This document shows positions 20,933 through 23,264 of a stretch of DNA of 23,264 nucleotides, one piece after another. The position numbers were made by a program, and so were the translations under genes. Positions within the stretch are counted from its first letter, which is position 1, and every line of letters begins with the position of its first letter. This DNA comes from a virus, in IMG/VR virus record IMGVR_UViG_3300034012_002414, positions 1 to 23,264 of that record, one strand, 5' to 3'. Under the pieces are notes generated by a model, which was not told the origin of the DNA, did no database searches, and saw only the letters and a program-made list of their open reading frames with translations.

Positions 20933-22744
20933 ATGCAATCCGGCGCACGTCTCGGCTTCGGTGCCCTTAGGCAGTTAGTTCAAGCCGTGGGCGGCGGCGG
21001 TCGAGCACGACAGGCTCTTAATACGCTTAAGCAAATTATGCCGGCCGGCCAGATGGCTTCTCCGGCAATTAATCAAGCCACTCGTAGGGCTGCAGTAAAT
21101 CTGGGTCTGGCTGACGAATTGACTGCTTTCCCCTCTGCTGTTTCGGCGCGAGGTGGCAATTTAGGTGTGATCGGTACTCGTAACGTACCCACGGCAAGGG
21201 AATTGGGTCAAGCGCCTGTGCCTCAGTGGGGAGCCGGCTCCCGTACCCCTTCTGCTCCTGCAGGTTCTCGCCCTGTAAATCAACTCCAGCCTCAACCTTA
21301 TCAAGGTCCTCGTACTCGAGGCGGCGATATTGTTCCTACGAGTTCTCCTGCTGGGGCAACCACCCCTACTCGCACTCAGTTTACTGAAGACTTAATTAGT
21401 ACTCCTGTCTCGCAAGGCCCCGCACGAGCACCCATGCAGGGTCCTTCGATGACGGGTACTCCTGTACAAGGTCAGCTGGATCTGCGTTTTGGCCCCGGCT
21501 CTCAAGCTGCTACCCAGTTCACAACTGGTAGGGGTGCTGTACGTCCTGCAGGTACGAATATCGCAGGTCAACCCTACCGTGGCGGCCCTGTGGCTACCGA
21601 ACGAAATCTTGAAACATTAGCTATCAACCGAGCAGCCTCTGAGCCTTTGGAGCAAGTAACTGCACGAGCACCTCAAGGCCAAGGTTCTTTCTTCCTTGAC
21701 AATGCACCTGATGTTTGGACCGGTGGTTATCGTATGCGGCCGGAACTGACTCAACAACTTCCTGCAGAAGTACAGCGCCGGATAGGCACCATGATGATGC
21801 GTGAGACAGTTGATGCAGGTCCGGTTGCACCTCGTGCTGCTTTCGGCACTGGGGCTGGTCCCGCACCTGCCGATGCACTCACCGACATGGCTTTTAAACG
21901 GGGAGCTGCTGCAGGCAACGAACTCGTGGATCTCGGAGCTCTCTTAAGCAATCCTAAGATTCGGGCCATGATTGGCCTCGGTGGAGCTGGCGCGTTTGCG
22001 GCAGGTATGGCCGGCATGATGGGCGACCGTGATCGCACTGGCGAAACAACTGCCGGATCGCCTCCGAATGTTCCCGGAACTACGCCCCCTGCTCTCTTCT
22101 TAGAGAACGACGGTACGCCTCTCGGAACTTCGCCTGGTGTAGCCCCCAGCGTGGTTGCTCCCGCTACTACAAATATTGATCCTGTTGTTTCAGCGCCTGT
22201 TGTGACTACAGGTGGTGTTCAAGCAGGCAGTGCAGTTCGCGAGGCTCTTGCTCAGTCCTCTCCGGCCGCTGCAGCTGTTCTTCGAGCTGTTGAACCAATG
22301 AGCCCTGAAAAATATCGGAGCATCGAAGAGTACACGGCTGCTCGTCAAGCCTTCGCGCAGGCCGAGCCTGAGATTCGCGAGCTGATGCGTTACATGGAAA
22401 CTCAGAGCCCTACCGCTGGCGGCGGTTTAGCAATGTGGGCTTACTCAAATCAAGATCTTGCTCGTAACTATCAAGCTCAGCAGCAAGCTCTTAAAAATCC
22501 TGCGATGAGTCAGCAAGGAGCAGAGTCTGTAACCACGCAGATTCTTGATGCCCCTATCGGATCTGAAAATAGTGCTACGGCTCCTTACAACGCCGCTATC
22601 ACAGCCGAAGCTGTAACCGGTGGCGGACAAGCTGCGCAAGCACTTAAGCAGGTGACAACCCCTCAACCTAAACCTTATCTGCAGCGAACTCAAGACTTCA
22701 TTCAACGGCAAGCGCCTAGGGCTGCTATGTACGCAGGTTATTGA
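20933..22744 (+). CDS. Large Pro/Gly/Gln-rich structural protein, 603 aa
   Basis: No family recognised. A helical N-terminus (GARLGFGALRQLVQAVGGGGRARQ) is followed by about 250 residues rich in Pro, Gly, Arg, Gln and Thr, probably disordered. A hydrophobic Gly/Ala/Met segment lies at about 343-362 (IRAMIGLGGAGAFAAGMAGMMG), and a helical Ala/Gln-rich C-terminal part follows. The hydrophobic segment and helical tail recall the putative ejection proteins at 3.4-5.3 kb, so this may be another internal virion protein. The ATG follows AGAG and is 31 bases after the preceding stop. Confidence 0.6.
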   Translation: MQSGARLGFGALRQLVQAVGGGGRARQALNTLKQIMPAGQMASPAINQATRRAAVNLGLADELTAFPSAVSARGGNLGVIGTRNVPTARELGQAPVPQWGAGSRTPSAPAGSRPVNQLQPQPYQGPRTRGGDIVPTSSPAGATTPTRTQFTEDLISTPVSQGPARAPMQGPSMTGTPVQGQLDLRFGPGSQAATQFTTGRGAVRPAGTNIAGQPYRGGPVATERNLETLAINRAASEPLEQVTARAPQGQGSFFLDNAPDVWTGGYRMRPELTQQLPAEVQRRIGTMMMRETVDAGPVAPRAAFGTGAGPAPADALTDMAFKRGAAAGNELVDLGALLSNPKIRAMIGLGGAGAFAAGMAGMMGDRDRTGETTAGSPPNVPGTTPPALFLENDGTPLGTSPGVAPSVVAPATTNIDPVVSAPVVTTGGVQAGSAVREALAQSSPAAAAVLRAVEPMSPEKYRSIEEYTAARQAFAQAEPEIRELMRYMETQSPTAGGGLAMWAYSNQDLARNYQAQQQALKNPAMSQQGAESVTTQILDAPIGSENSATAPYNAAITAEAVTGGGQAAQALKQVTTPQPKPYLQRTQDFIQRQAPRAAMYAGY

Positions 22745-22784
22745 TATAAAATAACTGGAGGGATTTAGGTCAACCGAGTAGTGT

Positions 22785-23264
22785 ATGGCTGAGCTTTACA
22801 TGTCACCGCGCAGCTACACCTACTCGGGTGGCGATTTAATTCCTTATCGTTCCCGTTCAGATTTTGAATCTGCGCCAGGTGTTGCGTTAGGGACAGAGCC
22901 TGGTGCTGGGGCTCCTGTCGCTGAGACATCCGCAGGTTACGGAGCTCCCCGTCAAGGCGGCGGATTCTTGGAAGGTTTAGACCGGGTCGCAGGCGCTCTT
23001 CTTCCTTTTGCTAATGCGGCCTTAGCGTTTAAGCGTGGTTATGACACCGGCTTGCCTTTACCCGGCAGCTACGGCGGAAACAACCGGATGGCTGGACAGG
23101 AACTTATGTTTACTGTCCTTCAGGATATGCGCGAACGAAATGAGCGTGCGGCAGAGCAAGCCCGCTCTGATCGAGAAGCTGCACGTGAGCGCGATCTCCG
23201 CAATCAAATTCTGCTGAAAGCTTACGAGAAGAAAGAAGTAACTCTCGATCAGCTTCTGCGAGGT
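22785..23264 (+). CDS. Structural-type protein, C-terminus beyond window (partial)
   Basis: ATG 22785 opens a frame that is uninterrupted for 160 codons to the window end. The first 65 residues are Ser/Gly/Pro-rich. Residues about 67-90 (GGFLEGLDRVAGALLPFANAALAFKRGYDTG) may contain a hydrophobic helix, followed by a highly charged Arg/Glu-rich coiled-coil region (RERNERAAEQARSDREAARER) and further helix. It resembles its neighbours in style and may be another internal or tail-associated protein. GGAGGGA (22757-22763) is too far upstream (over 20 bases) to serve as its Shine-Dalgarno; TATAAAATA (22745-22753) just before it could be a promoter element. Confidence 0.65.
   Translation, partial: MAELYMSPRSYTYSGGDLIPYRSRSDFESAPGVALGTEPGAGAPVAETSAGYGAPRQGGGFLEGLDRVAGALLPFANAALAFKRGYDTGLPLPGSYGGNNRMAGQELMFTVLQDMRERNERAAEQARSDREAARERDLRNQILLKAYEKKEVTLDQLLRG

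Noticed and set aside
21624-22038. Minus-strand frames of 84 and 95 codons opposite the 603-residue gene
   Set aside because: Low-complexity shadows of the Pro/Gly/Ala-rich plus-strand coding sequence.
1-23264. CRISPR array, insertion sequence, or attachment-site duplication
   Set aside because: I saw no regularly spaced direct repeats, no transposase, and no repeat of the tRNA 3' end elsewhere in the window.

Overview
The window is part of the virion-structure and assembly region of a tailed double-stranded DNA phage (Caudoviricetes). The evidence is a terminase large subunit with intact ATPase and nuclease motifs, a portal, a scaffold-like protein, a strongly codon-biased capsid gene, several Gly/Ala-rich candidate virion proteins and a small holin-like membrane protein. 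A cyanobacterial host is my best guess, not a proof: the 87-residue Cys-rich protein near 19.5 kb and the DUF3310 protein look like types common in cyanophages, and many genes lack a Shine-Dalgarno sequence, as cyanobacterial genes often do.

Layout. 1-2651: a tRNA with anticodon UAA, then a tightly packed plus-strand run of a zinc-ribbon protein, a GT-A glycosyltransferase, a SAM-methyltransferase-like protein, a CxxCxxCC protein and an XRE-type HTH protein. 2641-5801: six abutting genes of unknown family; three successive ones begin with Gly/Ala-rich hydrophobic segments followed by Ala/Gln-rich helices, as expected of DNA-ejection proteins. 5878-8129: an inverted two-gene cassette (GH130-like five-bladed propeller and GT4 glycosyltransferase). 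8178-12471: terminase, a second GT-A-like protein, DUF3310, two small proteins, a GT17-like glycosyltransferase and a 52-residue basic ORF. 12507-15156: portal and scaffold-like protein, overlapping by 500 bases in different frames, closed by a strong terminator. 15237-16567: a small acidic ORF, the holin-like gene on the minus strand and a putative structural protein. 16564-19406: an antisense HNH-type endonuclease gene, then the major capsid gene split after its fourth codon by a compact group I intron, a second highly expressed structural gene and a terminator. 19496-23264: a Cys-rich protein, a helix-hairpin-helix protein, a putative connector and two Pro/Gly-rich structural proteins, the last cut by the window end.

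How the parts work together. Terminase, portal, scaffold and capsid form the packaging and head-assembly set. The capsid reading frame only makes sense if RNA splicing joins a 12-base exon (Met-Phe-Ile-Asp) to the main exon. The neighbouring free-standing endonuclease is a natural candidate to drive homing of that intron. Four glycosyltransferase-like genes, one glycosidase/phosphorylase-like gene and one methyltransferase-like gene lie among the structural genes, which suggests that virion or host-surface glycans are modified. The most unusual points are the intron at the extreme 5' end of the capsid gene, the long portal/scaffold overlap, and a UAA-anticodon tRNA without the long variable arm expected of tRNA-Leu.
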